45,123 nucleotides of DNA. Origin: Chitinophagales bacterium. Lineage in GTDB: Bacteria; Bacteroidota; Bacteroidia; Chitinophagales; JABDMM01. Made by a program: the position numbers and the translations under genes. Location: contig JABDMM010000080.1 in NCBI GenBank assembly GCA_013001465.1, positions 1 to 45,123 of the forward strand. The letters are read 5' to 3'. The notes beneath the pieces are model-generated. The model was not told the DNA's origin, searched no databases, and saw nothing but the letters and a program-made list of their open reading frames with translations. Position 1 is the first letter of the stretch. Every line of letters starts with the position of its first letter. Shown here piece by piece: positions 6,841 through 14,416 of this stretch.

Positions 6841-7706
6841 TATTCGAATTTTTCGATTAACTGACCCATCTTACCGCTTTGATAATCGTTGATCGCTGTC
6901 ATGATCTCTTCTTGTGTATTCATCACAAACGGACCATAAGTTGCAAGACTTTCCTCAATGGGTTTGCCTGATAAAAGGATCGCTCGTCCGGCTTTTTTGC
7001 TTTTTAATACGATCTTATCGCCATCGTTGTTAAACCATACCATGTCTTTATCAGAAGCTTCAGTGCCATTCACATCAAGAGTTCCATCCAACTGATATAA
7101 AAGTGCGTTGAAATCTGAAGGTAGGGGAATTTCAATTTCACCTCCTTCAGTATAATCAATTCTTAGAACAAGCATAGGTGTAAGAGATCGTAGCGGAGAA
7201 CTTTTATCTTGAAATTTACCGGCAACCACACCGATCTCAAACTTCTTATCCTTCGATACTACTTGTGGCATCGTGTCTTTTTTAAGTGGCTGATAAAATG
7301 CCTTGTCCATTTTATTGCTAGCCGGACTATTGACCCAGAACTGAATTATCTCAAATTTCCCTCCGTTCTCTGCAATTTCTTTCCCGGGTCTCTCGCTATG
7401 AATTATACCGCTGCCGCTATTCATCCATTGCGTACCACCAGCGTAAATGATATCCTCAAACCCCAGAGAGTCGCGATGGTGAACGCTGCCTTCGAAAATC
7501 AATGTCACGGGAGTAAAGCCACGATGTGGATGTGGACCGACACCTACTTGCTTTTGTTTTTGTCCGCCCGGAAAATCCTGCGCCCAATGATGAATAAGTA
7601 AAAACGGACTGATCTGATCTATTCCCCTAAGTGGAATAGCCTGATCGAGAAAAATCCCTCCCATATTTACCTTTTGAGCTTTTACGACCTTGTTTATCGT
7701 TCTCAT
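6840..7706 (-). CDS. pirin family protein
   Basis: 288 residues, a typical pirin length, with two cupin domains. The N-terminal cupin holds the metal ligands in Pro-His-Pro-His-Arg-Gly-Phe (about 58-64), His-His at about 76-77 and later Gly-Ser-Gly-Ile-Ile-His-Ser-Glu. The C-terminal cupin (about 180-270) includes Ile-Leu-Leu-Ser-Gly-Lys-Pro-Ile. Pirins are cytosolic iron proteins; some oxidise quercetin, others regulate metabolic enzymes. Its ATG overlaps the MarR stop (ATGA), indicating coupling and co-regulation by that repressor. Confidence 0.93.
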   Translation of the reverse strand: MRTINKVVKAQKVNMGGIFLDQAIPLRGIDQISPFLLIHHWAQDFPGGQKQKQVGVGPHPHRGFTPVTLIFEGSVHHRDSLGFEDIIYAGGTQWMNSGSGIIHSERPGKEIAENGGKFEIIQFWVNSPASNKMDKAFYQPLKKDTMPQVVSKDKKFEIGVVAGKFQDKSSPLRSLTPMLVLRIDYTEGGEIEIPLPSDFNALLYQLDGTLDVNGTEASDKDMVWFNNDGDKIVLKSKKAGRAILLSGKPIEESLATYGPFVMNTQEEIMTAINDYQSGKMGQLIEKFE

Positions 7707-8143
7707 GATTGAATTTTACTTAGAGTTTTTAACAATTGATCTCTTTCTTTCGGGCTAACAACATCTTTAAAGAAGCCGTTCAAGTCGGATTCAATTTTAG
7801 GAAGCACATCTGAAATCAGTTTCAATCCTTTCTTTTCGAGACGGATATCCATCTTTCTTCTGTTTTCCGGACAAATATTTCTGCTTATTAAAGCTCTTTT
7901 TTCAAGTCTGTCCATCAGTCTGGTAACATCCGAATTCTTAAACAACATTCTATCTGAGATCACTCCTGGAGATAAAGCTTCACCGTTTGCTCCCTGAAGA
8001 ATCCTCAAAATATTGAACTGCACATGCGTGATGCCATACTCTTTAAGAACGGAGTTCACTTTGTGATCAATAAAACTACCCGTGCTGAGCAGCTCTACTA
8101 TCATTTTCAAATAAGGATTATTAACCGACCTGTACTTCTCCAA
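7703..8143 (-). CDS. MarR family transcriptional regulator
   Basis: 146 residues, a normal MarR length. A dimerisation helix is followed by the winged helix-turn-helix (about 35-115): the recognition-helix region contains Lys-Asn-Ser-Asp-Val-Thr-Arg-Leu-Met-Asp-Arg-Leu-Glu, and the wing has Asn-Arg-Arg-Lys-Met-Asp-Ile-Arg-Leu. It leads the operon with pirin, an exported unknown and a YceI lipoprotein. A perfect palindrome overlapping its promoter (8160-8179) suggests autorepression relieved by a ligand, as is usual in this family. The ligand cannot be told from sequence. Confidence 0.92.
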   Translation of the reverse strand: MEKYRSVNNPYLKMIVELLSTGSFIDHKVNSVLKEYGITHVQFNILRILQGANGEALSPGVISDRMLFKNSDVTRLMDRLEKRALISRNICPENRRKMDIRLEKKGLKLISDVLPKIESDLNGFFKDVVSPKERDQLLKTLSKIQS

Positions 8144-8159
8144 TCTTGTTTAAAACAAT

Positions 8160-8179
8160 ATTTGTTGTGAACAAATGTA
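8160..8179 (-). promoter_or_regulatory. promoter and probable MarR operator
   Basis: ATTTGTT-GTG-AACAAAT (8160-8176) is a perfect 7-3-7 palindrome. The minus-strand -7 box TACATTTG (8172-8179) overlaps one half of it. A repressor bound here would block RNA polymerase, and transcription would start near 8165, about 20 bases before the MarR start codon. Confidence 0.65.
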
Positions 8180-8204
8180 CGAATTTATTTTTGGAAGGTG
8201 AGGT

Positions 8205-8258
8205 TTGTTAATTGGTTAATTGGTTAAATAGTTGAGTGGTGAGTTAGTGGATTGGTTG
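8205..8258. repeat. short tandem ATTGGTT-type heptamer repeats
   Basis: Degenerate tandem copies of a seven-base word (TTAATTGG, then GTGAGTTA variants) between the MarR promoter and a decayed gene remnant. No coding potential. Confidence 0.6.
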
Positions 8259-8305
8259 ACTGCTCAATTAATTCTATTTTTAAGTATACTTTGCTATTAT
8301 AATAA

Positions 8306-8428
8306 GCTGGTGCACAAAATTTCGTATTGGACATTGACTTAAGTGATTATGCTAATGGAACTTATCTGGTTTCACTTCAAAGTAATGGAAAGCTTGAATA
8401 CGGACTTAGGTTAATTGTACAGAAGTAA
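8306..8428 (+). pseudogene. remnant of a T9SS C-terminal sorting domain
   Basis: Forty in-frame codons, preceded by a stop and without a start codon, read Asp-Leu-Ser-Asp-Tyr-Ala-Asn-Gly-Thr-Tyr-Leu-Val, later Leu-Ile-Val-Gln-Lys-stop. This is the last half of a type A T9SS sorting domain. Its final 15 bases are identical to the end of the next gene's coding sequence. It is the tail of a lost cargo gene or of a duplicated copy of that gene. Confidence 0.75.
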
Positions 8429-8433
8429 TAAAT

Positions 8434-9915
8434 ATGAAACTGATTAAATACATACTCATTTTGAGTAGTTTTCTTTTGATTGGAACTTCAGCACTTTGCC
8501 AATCTACTTTTTCAATAACTCTTGACAAAGACTCAGCTTGGCAGTTCAGCGGAAAAATGATTCGACTTGTTAATGGAAACTACTTATTGGCATCTGGTTC
8601 AAGTGATAAAGTAAGCACAGTTCAAGGAGAGTTAATTTTTGAGATTAGTGAAAATGGAGATATAAAGAACAGCTTTTTTTACAGGGTACCAGGTCTATCT
8701 ATGAATCTTATTGAGTTTTCAGAATTACGCCAGGATGGTGGTTTCTATGCATGTGGCTTCGTTCAAAGCTCTACCATAAATGAATTCGATATATTAATTG
8801 CTAATCATTCACCAAATGGAGACACCTTATGGACAAAGTATATTGATAGCATTAATGAAGGTGTCTATGATATTGCTTTGCATCTGAATGGATTTCTAAT
8901 CACTGGGCTGCAAAACGATTTCAACATAACCGACTCTGATATTATTTTATCAAAATATCATTCCAATGGAAACCACCAATGGACAAGGTATTATGGAGGG
9001 GTGGAAAATGATCGAGGACTGAGTTTATATGTGACAAATTCTAATGAGATATTGATAGGTGGAGAAACTTCTAGCTACGGCAATGGGCCATCAGCTAATT
9101 ATATGGTTAAAACTGATAGTTCAGGGATTCAGAAAGATCAGATTGTATATTCGACCAATAAAACAGATGGAGGTGTTGGCTTTTTAAGAAAATCGACTGA
9201 TAGCTTCCTGATTGTTCGTGGTGTGTTAGATACCATAGTCGAGCCTAGTGTGCAATATATTGCAAGAATTGATTTAGATGGGAATGTAATGTGGAGATAT
9301 TTTTTTAAAACTTCTCCATCAAATCTGATTTCTCTTTGGGGAGGTAGTGTTCATAAGAATTCTGTTTATGTCTGTGGCAATTATGCACATAGCCAGCAAG
9401 GCTATATCGCAAAACTTAACTCAAAAGGTCAAATTGTATGGGAAAGAAAGTATACCACCAGAAACTTTCCACATTTCTCACATCAATACTACATTACGGA
9501 TATCCATATCATGGATAACGGTGACATTTTGACTCTTGGAACCGCGCCAAGCATAACGGATACAACCCGGTTTGACCGAGATATCTGGGTGATGCGGTTG
9601 GATAGTATGGGTTGTCTTGTACCGGGATGCGATACGCTTGTAGGTCTTGAAGAAGTATCTATTGTCCCTCAATTGATGATTTATCCAAATCCTGCAAAGA
9701 ACTCGACAAAGATTTTGCTGGAGAGACCGTTACAATCAAGAATTGAAATTTACCTCTTCAACAATCTAGGCGAGAAGGTGCTAAAAACTAATGCAGATCC
9801 AACCACCCTTGATATTACATTAAACCTGGAATCTTTTCAAAGTGGCTTATATTTTGTTCAAATTGTAAGCAATGAAGGAGTTATTGGAAATGGGAAAGTG
9901 ATTGTACAGAAGTAA
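8434..9915 (+). CDS. T9SS-exported beta-propeller-like protein
   Basis: 493 residues. A signal peptide (1-22) is followed by about 380 residues of repeated strands in which Gly-Gly, Asp and Trp recur at 45-60 residue steps, for example Thr-Lys-Tyr-Ile-Asp and Thr-Arg-Tyr-Tyr-Gly-Gly. This resembles the repeat propellers common in secreted Bacteroidota proteins. A type A C-terminal sorting domain occupies about 408-493, with Tyr-Pro-Asn-Pro-Ala, Gly-Leu-Tyr-Phe-Val and a final Val-Ile-Val-Gln-Lys. It would be exported by Sec, moved across the outer membrane by T9SS and attached to the surface or released. No catalytic residues are evident. Confidence 0.8.
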   Translation: MKLIKYILILSSFLLIGTSALCQSTFSITLDKDSAWQFSGKMIRLVNGNYLLASGSSDKVSTVQGELIFEISENGDIKNSFFYRVPGLSMNLIEFSELRQDGGFYACGFVQSSTINEFDILIANHSPNGDTLWTKYIDSINEGVYDIALHLNGFLITGLQNDFNITDSDIILSKYHSNGNHQWTRYYGGVENDRGLSLYVTNSNEILIGGETSSYGNGPSANYMVKTDSSGIQKDQIVYSTNKTDGGVGFLRKSTDSFLIVRGVLDTIVEPSVQYIARIDLDGNVMWRYFFKTSPSNLISLWGGSVHKNSVYVCGNYAHSQQGYIAKLNSKGQIVWERKYTTRNFPHFSHQYYITDIHIMDNGDILTLGTAPSITDTTRFDRDIWVMRLDSMGCLVPGCDTLVGLEEVSIVPQLMIYPNPAKNSTKILLERPLQSRIEIYLFNNLGEKVLKTNADPTTLDITLNLESFQSGLYFVQIVSNEGVIGNGKVIVQK

Positions 9916-9942
9916 CTACGGATAATCCCTCAATCTTACTAG

Positions 9943-9994
9943 ATTCAATCCATATTCCACTAATCCACCAATGAACTAATCCACCAATCCACCA
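9943..9994. repeat. short tandem AATCCACC-type heptamer repeats
   Basis: Degenerate copies of AATCCAC/CAATCCACC between two genes on the plus strand, with a word different from the other arrays in the window. Confidence 0.6.
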
Positions 9995-10006
9995 AAAATT
10001 TTGAGA

Positions 10007-10882
10007 ATGAAACTAATCGGAGTCTTCTTGGTGCTAGCAACAATGCAACAATGTAATCTAATCCCCGAGCACCGATACGTCAAAGTAGGAGAGTCCCTGT
10101 CCAATTACGATCTCAACGAGTTTGCTGAAGAAATTAAACTTCCACCACTGCTCGATGAGATCTCTGGTCTCGCATTCGATGACAGCACTGGCAGAGTATT
10201 AGCTATAAATGATGAAAGTGGTGTTATTTATTTTGTAAACCTGGAAAGTAAGGAGATCGACGAGTCGGTAATTTTTTCAGGCATGGGAGATTATGAGGGT
10301 ATTGAGACCTATGGTGATCACATTTATATCAGCAAAAGCAATGGAGATCTAATACAATTTAATATTCACAACAAATCTGTTGTCGAAATTAAAACTCTCT
10401 TGCGATCTGCAAACGATATTGAGGGGCTTGGCAAACACGGCAATGCTTTGTTGCTGGCATGCAAGGCTAAAACATCGCTCAAAGGTGTAAAGGAAGTAAA
10501 GAAAGCGAAGGCGACTTATCGTTATGATATTCAAGCTCAAAAGCTGGATGAAGAGATTTATTTGCTTATCACTGATGACATGATTGTTGAATTCCTCCAA
10601 AATTATCCAGAGATCACAAGAAAGATGATCGACAGAGCTATAGCCTTTTCTCCTTCTGCTATTGCTGTCCATCCGTTAACAAAAGAAATCTTTCTTCTAT
10701 CCGATGAAGGGAAGTTGCTCATTGTCACTGGCGAAGATTCCGGGATTAAGGAGATCCATTTTCTCAATAAGTCACATCATTTTAAGCCTGAAGGGATCTG
10801 TTTTACGGCTGATCAACAGCTGCTCATCAGCAATGAGGGAAAGCACAGACGAGGTCGAATATTTGTCTACGATAAAAAATAA
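10007..10882 (+). CDS. SdiA-regulated-like lipoprotein
   Basis: 291 residues from ATG 10007 (a TTG two codons earlier is less likely). A short signal ends with Met-Gln-Gln-Cys (Cys16), which may be a lipobox though its -1 residue is atypical. The body is a beta-propeller of the SdiA-regulated family, related to esterase-like phytases: Glu-Ile-Ser-Gly-Leu-Ala-Phe-Asp (51-58), Gly-Asp-Tyr-Glu-Gly-Ile-Glu, Asn-Asp-Ile-Glu-Gly-Leu and Lys-Pro-Glu-Gly-Ile-Cys-Phe follow at propeller spacing. Enzymatic function is unknown for most members. It ends two bases before the ArsR operator but is probably not part of that unit. Confidence 0.75.
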   Translation: MKLIGVFLVLATMQQCNLIPEHRYVKVGESLSNYDLNEFAEEIKLPPLLDEISGLAFDDSTGRVLAINDESGVIYFVNLESKEIDESVIFSGMGDYEGIETYGDHIYISKSNGDLIQFNIHNKSVVEIKTLLRSANDIEGLGKHGNALLLACKAKTSLKGVKEVKKAKATYRYDIQAQKLDEEIYLLITDDMIVEFLQNYPEITRKMIDRAIAFSPSAIAVHPLTKEIFLLSDEGKLLIVTGEDSGIKEIHFLNKSHHFKPEGICFTADQQLLISNEGKHRRGRIFVYDKK

Positions 10883-10884
10883 CT

Positions 10885-10924
10885 ATCGTAATATTGCAAT
10901 AAAGCGATAATTGTTTTATATTTG
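10885..10924 (+). promoter_or_regulatory. arsR promoter with overlapping ArsR-type operator
   Basis: TTG (10894-10896), a 20-base spacer and TATATTTG (10917-10924) form a near-perfect promoter. A 24-base imperfect palindrome (10885-10908), ATCG...TATTGCAATA...CGAT, covers the -33 element. The predicted transcription start is within a few bases of the ATG at 10929, so the message is leaderless or nearly so. Confidence 0.65.
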
Positions 10925-10928
10925 CTTC

Positions 10929-11252
10929 ATGGGAATCACAAAAAAGGATATTTACAGTAAAGAGCAGAATGAGATTGCAGAGTTTGCAAAGGTGCTGGGT
11001 CATCCTGCTCGTATTGCGATCCTGCAGTATTTGCTAAAGATGAACACCTGTATAACCAACGATCTGGTCAATGAGATCGGATTAGCCCAGGCTACGATCT
11101 CACAACACCTCAAAGAGTTAAAACAGATCGGTATCATCGGCGGAACCATCGAGGGAAGCAGTGTTTGCTACTGTATCGATAAAGATAAGTGGCAGCAGAT
11201 GAAATCTAAGCTGGGAACTATACTAAATATCGATCTGACGAACTGCTGCTAA
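10929..11252 (+). CDS. ArsR/SmtB family metalloregulator
   Basis: 107 residues from ATG 10929; an upstream TTG in the frame would precede the promoter's -7 box and is rejected. Winged-helix ArsR fold: dimer helix, Leu-Gly-His-Pro-Ala-Arg-Ile-Ala-Ile-Leu, and recognition helix Gln-Ala-Thr-Ile-Ser-Gln-His-Leu-Lys-Glu-Leu. Cysteines occur before the recognition helices (Asn-Thr-Cys), in the wing (Val-Cys-Tyr-Cys) and as a C-terminal Cys-Cys pair, all candidates for arsenite binding. It represses its own promoter in most members of this family. The next gene encodes an ArsI-type enzyme, supporting arsenical sensing. Confidence 0.9.
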   Translation: MGITKKDIYSKEQNEIAEFAKVLGHPARIAILQYLLKMNTCITNDLVNEIGLAQATISQHLKELKQIGIIGGTIEGSSVCYCIDKDKWQQMKSKLGTILNIDLTNCC

Positions 11253-11271
11253 AAAAAATTTATACTATATA

Positions 11272-11290
11272 ATCGCAATAATGCAATAAA
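11272..11290 (+). promoter_or_regulatory. possible second ArsR operator before arsI
   Basis: ATCGCAATAATGCAATAAA repeats the half-site words (ATCG, GCAATAA) seen in the operator at 10885, 13 bases before the arsI start. The half-sites are in direct rather than inverted order, so binding is uncertain. Confidence 0.35.
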
Positions 11291-11302
11291 CCAATAAACG
11301 TA

Positions 11303-11746
11303 ATGATCATGAAAAAAATGCATGTTTCGCTCTTCGTGAGCAGTCTTTCAAAGTCACTAGAATTCTACAATTCATTGTTTGGAACAAATCCATCGAAAGT
11401 TAAAAATGAGTATGCTAAATATGAGTTAGAAGATCCGGGCCTGATTATCTCCTTCATCGAAAAGCCCGGAGTTATTCAAAATCAGTTTGGCCATCTGGGA
11501 TTTCGAGTAAACACTCAAGACGAACTTATGATACGATTGCTTGAAGCAAAACAAAGTGGTCTATCTATAAAAGAAGAAATAGGAACCAGCTGCTGCTATG
11601 CAAAGCAAGATAAATTCTGGGTATCAGATCCCGATGGCTATCAATGGGAAGTCTACTACTTTCATGAAGATGTCGAGTTCAACGATCCGCATGAAGTGCA
11701 AAGCAATGGTAAGGAAGAAACGGCTTGCTGTGCCCCTCCGAGTTAA
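11303..11746 (+). CDS. arsI: ArsI-type C-As lyase (VOC dioxygenase)
   Basis: 147 residues; the ATG at 11309 is an equally good start. Fold and motifs are those of the ArsI/CadI branch of the vicinal-oxygen-chelate family. Metal ligands can be read as His7, His64 and Glu116. The vicinal Cys97-Cys98 followed by Tyr-Ala-x-Gln-Asp-Lys-Phe-Trp-Val binds trivalent arsenic in characterised ArsI. The enzyme cleaves the carbon-arsenic bond of trivalent organoarsenicals, using Fe(II) and O2. A second Cys-Cys pair near the C-terminus (140-141) is a plausible extra arsenic site. The partner arsR is 50 bases upstream. No arsenite efflux or arsenate reductase gene is in the window. Confidence 0.78.
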   Translation: MIMKKMHVSLFVSSLSKSLEFYNSLFGTNPSKVKNEYAKYELEDPGLIISFIEKPGVIQNQFGHLGFRVNTQDELMIRLLEAKQSGLSIKEEIGTSCCYAKQDKFWVSDPDGYQWEVYYFHEDVEFNDPHEVQSNGKEETACCAPPS

Positions 11747-11748
11747 AA

Positions 11749-11890
11749 GTTCATGTGCTCGTGTGCTCGTGAGTTGGTAAGTTGCATATGAAGTTGAGTA
11801 GTATTTTTGCAACTCAAGAAGAAAATTATACGAAGCGGCGAAGCCGCACATAAATTATCACATTATCACATCGCCACATTATCACATTAA
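11749..11890. repeat. two short repeat arrays and a small GC hairpin
   Basis: 11749-11774 has GCTCGTG words like those at 4865. 11835-11847 is a GCGGC-GAA-GCCGC hairpin. 11856-11890 has repeated TTATCACA words. No T tract follows the hairpin, so it is not a convincing terminator. The 208-base gap holds no gene. Confidence 0.5.
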
Positions 11891-11954
11891 AACAAAGTGA
11901 TAAAAAAAGGGAAAAGTATAAAGATCTTGCTATTCAATAATTAACAGCAAAACA

Positions 11955-12422
11955 CTACTCATCTCCTTTCATCGCAGCAGCATAATTGATCTTAAGTGCG
12001 TCGGATTTACGAAGTTCTTGTTTTACATCACTAACAAGCCCCATTTTGGTTTCGCGGTCAACCATGAGTGAAAATGTCATGGCAGCTCGCATTCCTTCCG
12101 GGGTTGAGTTTCTTTCTGATTCTACGAATGCTGGAATATCATCCACAGAAGCGAATGCATCGTTCAATTGTATTCGTGGTGCTGATCCTAATTTTTGATC
12201 GTATGGAGGAACGGGTTTTCCCATGTATATAGTGCTAACTAAAGATTTCTTTTCCAATTTTGTGAGCTCAGTAGCCTCAGGAAGTCTCTGCTCAACTTTG
12301 ATCGTTACTTCTCTTAGGACAGTTACGACCATGAAAAAGAACAACAGGATAAAAATTACATCTGGAAGTGATGCAGTAGAAATCCTTGGATTTTCTTTCC
12401 CTTTTTTTCTAAATCTTGACAT
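11955..12422 (-). CDS. ExbD/TolR family biopolymer transporter (second copy)
   Basis: 155 residues. A basic cytoplasmic N-terminus leads to one membrane helix (about 18-40) beginning Ser-Leu-Pro-Asp-Val, whose Asp21 is the proton-relay residue of ExbD/TolR. A periplasmic domain of about 110 residues follows. With ExbB it would form a proton-driven motor energising TonB-dependent receptors. It is last gene of a four-gene operon, five bases after the first exbD. Two unlike ExbD subunits with one ExbB is a common Bacteroidota arrangement. No tonB gene is beside it. Confidence 0.9.
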   Translation of the reverse strand: MSRFRKKGKENPRISTASLPDVIFILLFFFMVVTVLREVTIKVEQRLPEATELTKLEKKSLVSTIYMGKPVPPYDQKLGSAPRIQLNDAFASVDDIPAFVESERNSTPEGMRAAMTFSLMVDRETKMGLVSDVKQELRKSDALKINYAAAMKGDE

Positions 12423-12427
12423 AGCTT

Positions 12428-13030
12428 TTAGTTTTCTCCTAAGTCCTCAGGTTCCGCTTCTGAGATCTTCATCGGATAAGTGTTCTTGACCTTTTCTCTT
12501 ATGGTTTCACAATTCTTCTTCTGAGAAGCTGTCGTAATCGGATTTAAAGGATTTTCACACTGTCGTAAATCCTCATAAGTCATCCTGCCACGAGTTTCCT
12601 TCTTCGCCATATCATCTCTCAATTCCCTGTATGCCGCTTTGAGTTCGTTTTGTACCTGCAAATAAATATCATAAGAGGTTCCCCTGTCATTTTTAAGTGA
12701 TACGACCGCTTTTTCCGGACTATCCGATAGGTCAGGATTAGCTCCATTATTAGATATGAATCTCTTGGTCACTTCCCGCAAATTACGAACCTTCACATAT
12801 TCATTCTCTACGAGCAGCAGGTCATTTGCATTGATAAGTACTTCCAGAACATTTCTCTTATTGATTGGAGGTATATCCTGAGGTTCTTCGATCCAGGGTG
12901 GTAATCTGTGCAAAATTCCCTTATCGATCTTGATCGTGGTCGTTACCAGGAAAAAGATCAGGAGAAGGAATGCAATATCGGCCATAGAACCGGCATTGAT
13001 CTCGTTATTTTGCTTTTTGCCTCTGGCCAT
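12428..13030 (-). CDS. ExbD/TolR family biopolymer transporter (first copy)
   Basis: 200 residues, longer than E. coli ExbD. After a polar N-terminus the membrane helix (about 15-36) starts Gly-Ser-Met-Ala-Asp-Ile with the expected membrane aspartate. The periplasmic part has the usual alpha/beta domain plus an extra segment of about 50 residues near the C-terminus, with two cysteines (one in Arg-Gln-Cys-Glu, one in Asn-Cys-Glu) that could form a disulfide. It overlaps no gene; 2 bases separate it from the small membrane protein upstream. Confidence 0.9.
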   Translation of the reverse strand: MARGKKQNNEINAGSMADIAFLLLIFFLVTTTIKIDKGILHRLPPWIEEPQDIPPINKRNVLEVLINANDLLLVENEYVKVRNLREVTKRFISNNGANPDLSDSPEKAVVSLKNDRGTSYDIYLQVQNELKAAYRELRDDMAKKETRGRMTYEDLRQCENPLNPITTASQKKNCETIREKVKNTYPMKISEAEPEDLGEN

Positions 13031-13032
13031 GA

Positions 13033-13362
13033 TTAACCTCCTTGAATTATACTTTTTGTAATATCTCCAAACAATGCCAGTATTCCGCCAACTACAAGAA
13101 CATACAGAGTTTTTAAACCGGCATCGTACATTTTCATTTCAGATCCTGAAATACCGTCTGCTATTGCTTTTTCTGTCAGATCCCCCGATGCGGTAGCATA
13201 TCCTATCCCAAAAACGATGAGGATGAATGCAATTCCGACAAGCGCTTGAATACCTGACGATTTGTCGTTTAAAATTCCTCGTACCATTCCGATCAATAAG
13301 ACTAAAACCCCAATGACCAGCATGGCATATGCTATATAAAGTCCAATTTCATAAATATTCAT
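13033..13362 (-). CDS. small three-helix membrane protein of exb operon
   Basis: 109 residues with three strongly hydrophobic segments (about 7-28, 38-57, 83-104) and short charged loops. No named family is evident to me. It lies between exbB and the first exbD with gaps of 11 and 2 bases, and such a gene is often found in the same place in Bacteroidota exb clusters. It may be an accessory subunit of the ExbB-ExbD channel. Confidence 0.7.
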   Translation of the reverse strand: MNIYEIGLYIAYAMLVIGVLVLLIGMVRGILNDKSSGIQALVGIAFILIVFGIGYATASGDLTEKAIADGISGSEMKMYDAGLKTLYVLVVGGILALFGDITKSIIQGG

Positions 13363-13373
13363 AGTCTCTCTGA

Positions 13374-14123
13374 TTAATTATGTGAAACAATACCATGCTT
13401 AACTAGCATATCAACAAATGAAATAGAAGCATCTTCCATATCATTCACGATACCGTCAATTCTCGATACGATATAGTTATAGAAAATCTGAAGAATAACA
13501 GCAACTATAAGTCCGAATAAGGTTGTAAGAAGTGCCACTTTAATACCACTGGCTACAATTCTCGGGTTGATATCACCGGCGCTTTCAATTGCGTCAAATG
13601 CATTTACCATACCGATGACCGTTCCCATGAATCCTAACATCGGTGCAAGTGCAATAAAAAGAGAGATCCAGATCAATCCTTTTTCAAGTATACCCATTTG
13701 AACTGATCCATAAGCTACAACTGATTTCTCTACAACTTCCATTCCTTCCTTGGATCTTTCTAAACCCTGATAAATGATATCAGCAATAGGGCTTTTACTC
13801 GATTTGCAAATTTCTTTTGCTCCCTCAATATTTTTTGCTTCGAGATTGCTCTCCACTTCGCTTAAAAGTTTCTTTGTGTTGGTGGAAGCAAGTGTAAGAA
13901 CGATTATTCTTTCAATTGCAAATGCCAACCCAAGTATAAGACAGATCAATACGATCGACATAAATACAGGCCCGCCATCGACAAACCATTTCATCAATAA
14001 CTGATGTCCCTGAACTGCTTCTTCAGCAGCTGCATCTGCTTCTTCAGCCTGAGCCAAAACTACAGCAGTATTGAAAACAATGAGTGTTAAACTCGCAAGA
14101 AAAGATCGTAGTAGCTTTTTCAT
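13374..14123 (-). CDS. exbB: ExbB/TolQ/MotA family proton channel
   Basis: 249 residues. A signal-peptide-like N-terminus (1-25) and an acidic Ala/Glu linker precede the first channel helix (about 52-72), a large cytoplasmic loop, and two helices at about 150-175 and 195-220. The second helix pair shows Leu-Gly-Phe-Met-Gly-Thr-Val-x-Gly-Met, the signature of the ExbB/TolQ channel. It is the first gene of the exbB-small protein-exbD-exbD operon and supplies the pentameric scaffold that couples proton flow to work at the outer membrane. Confidence 0.93.
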   Translation of the reverse strand: MKKLLRSFLASLTLIVFNTAVVLAQAEEADAAAEEAVQGHQLLMKWFVDGGPVFMSIVLICLILGLAFAIERIIVLTLASTNTKKLLSEVESNLEAKNIEGAKEICKSSKSPIADIIYQGLERSKEGMEVVEKSVVAYGSVQMGILEKGLIWISLFIALAPMLGFMGTVIGMVNAFDAIESAGDINPRIVASGIKVALLTTLFGLIVAVILQIFYNYIVSRIDGIVNDMEDASISFVDMLVKHGIVSHN

Positions 14124-14237
14124 AGTGTGCTTGTTATTAGATTAACTATTAGGTCACAAATAAAAGTAGTTTTTTTTAAATTTTAAACTCTAATTTAATT
14201 GTTCCTGCTTTAAGGTTTTAAGATAAAAAAAAATTTG

Positions 14238-14325
14238 CGGAGAGAGCGGGATTCGAACCCGCGATACCCTTTTGAGGTATACACGCTTTCCAAGCGAGCG
14301 CCTTCAGCCACTCGGCCACCTCTCC
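14238..14325 (-). tRNA. tRNA-Ser (anticodon GGA)
   Basis: Minus-strand cloverleaf: acceptor GGAGAGG (14319-14325) pairs with TCTCTCC (14239-14245), closing with one G-U pair; discriminator G. T-arm GGTTCGAATCC is intact and there is a long variable arm. The anticodon loop TTGGAAA gives GGA (14289-14291), reading TCC and TCT. The anticodon stem has a U-U mismatch at its second pair (14297/14283). CCA is not encoded. Confidence 0.93.
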
Positions 14326-14336
14326 TGCAAGGGCAG

Positions 14337-14344
14337 CAAAAGTA
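14337..14344 (-). promoter_or_regulatory. -7 box of tRNA-Ser(GGA)
   Basis: TACTTTTG on the minus strand, twelve bases before the mature 5' end. No clear TTG at the -33 distance. Confidence 0.55.
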
Positions 14345-14416
14345 AAAATAAATAATTTGGATTCGCTGATTACCACTGCTTATTAAAGTTTTTTATCTCC
14401 AATTATTGGCGCATTA

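Noticed and set aside
11835-11847. Terminator after arsI
   Set aside because: The hairpin is only five pairs and no T tract follows.
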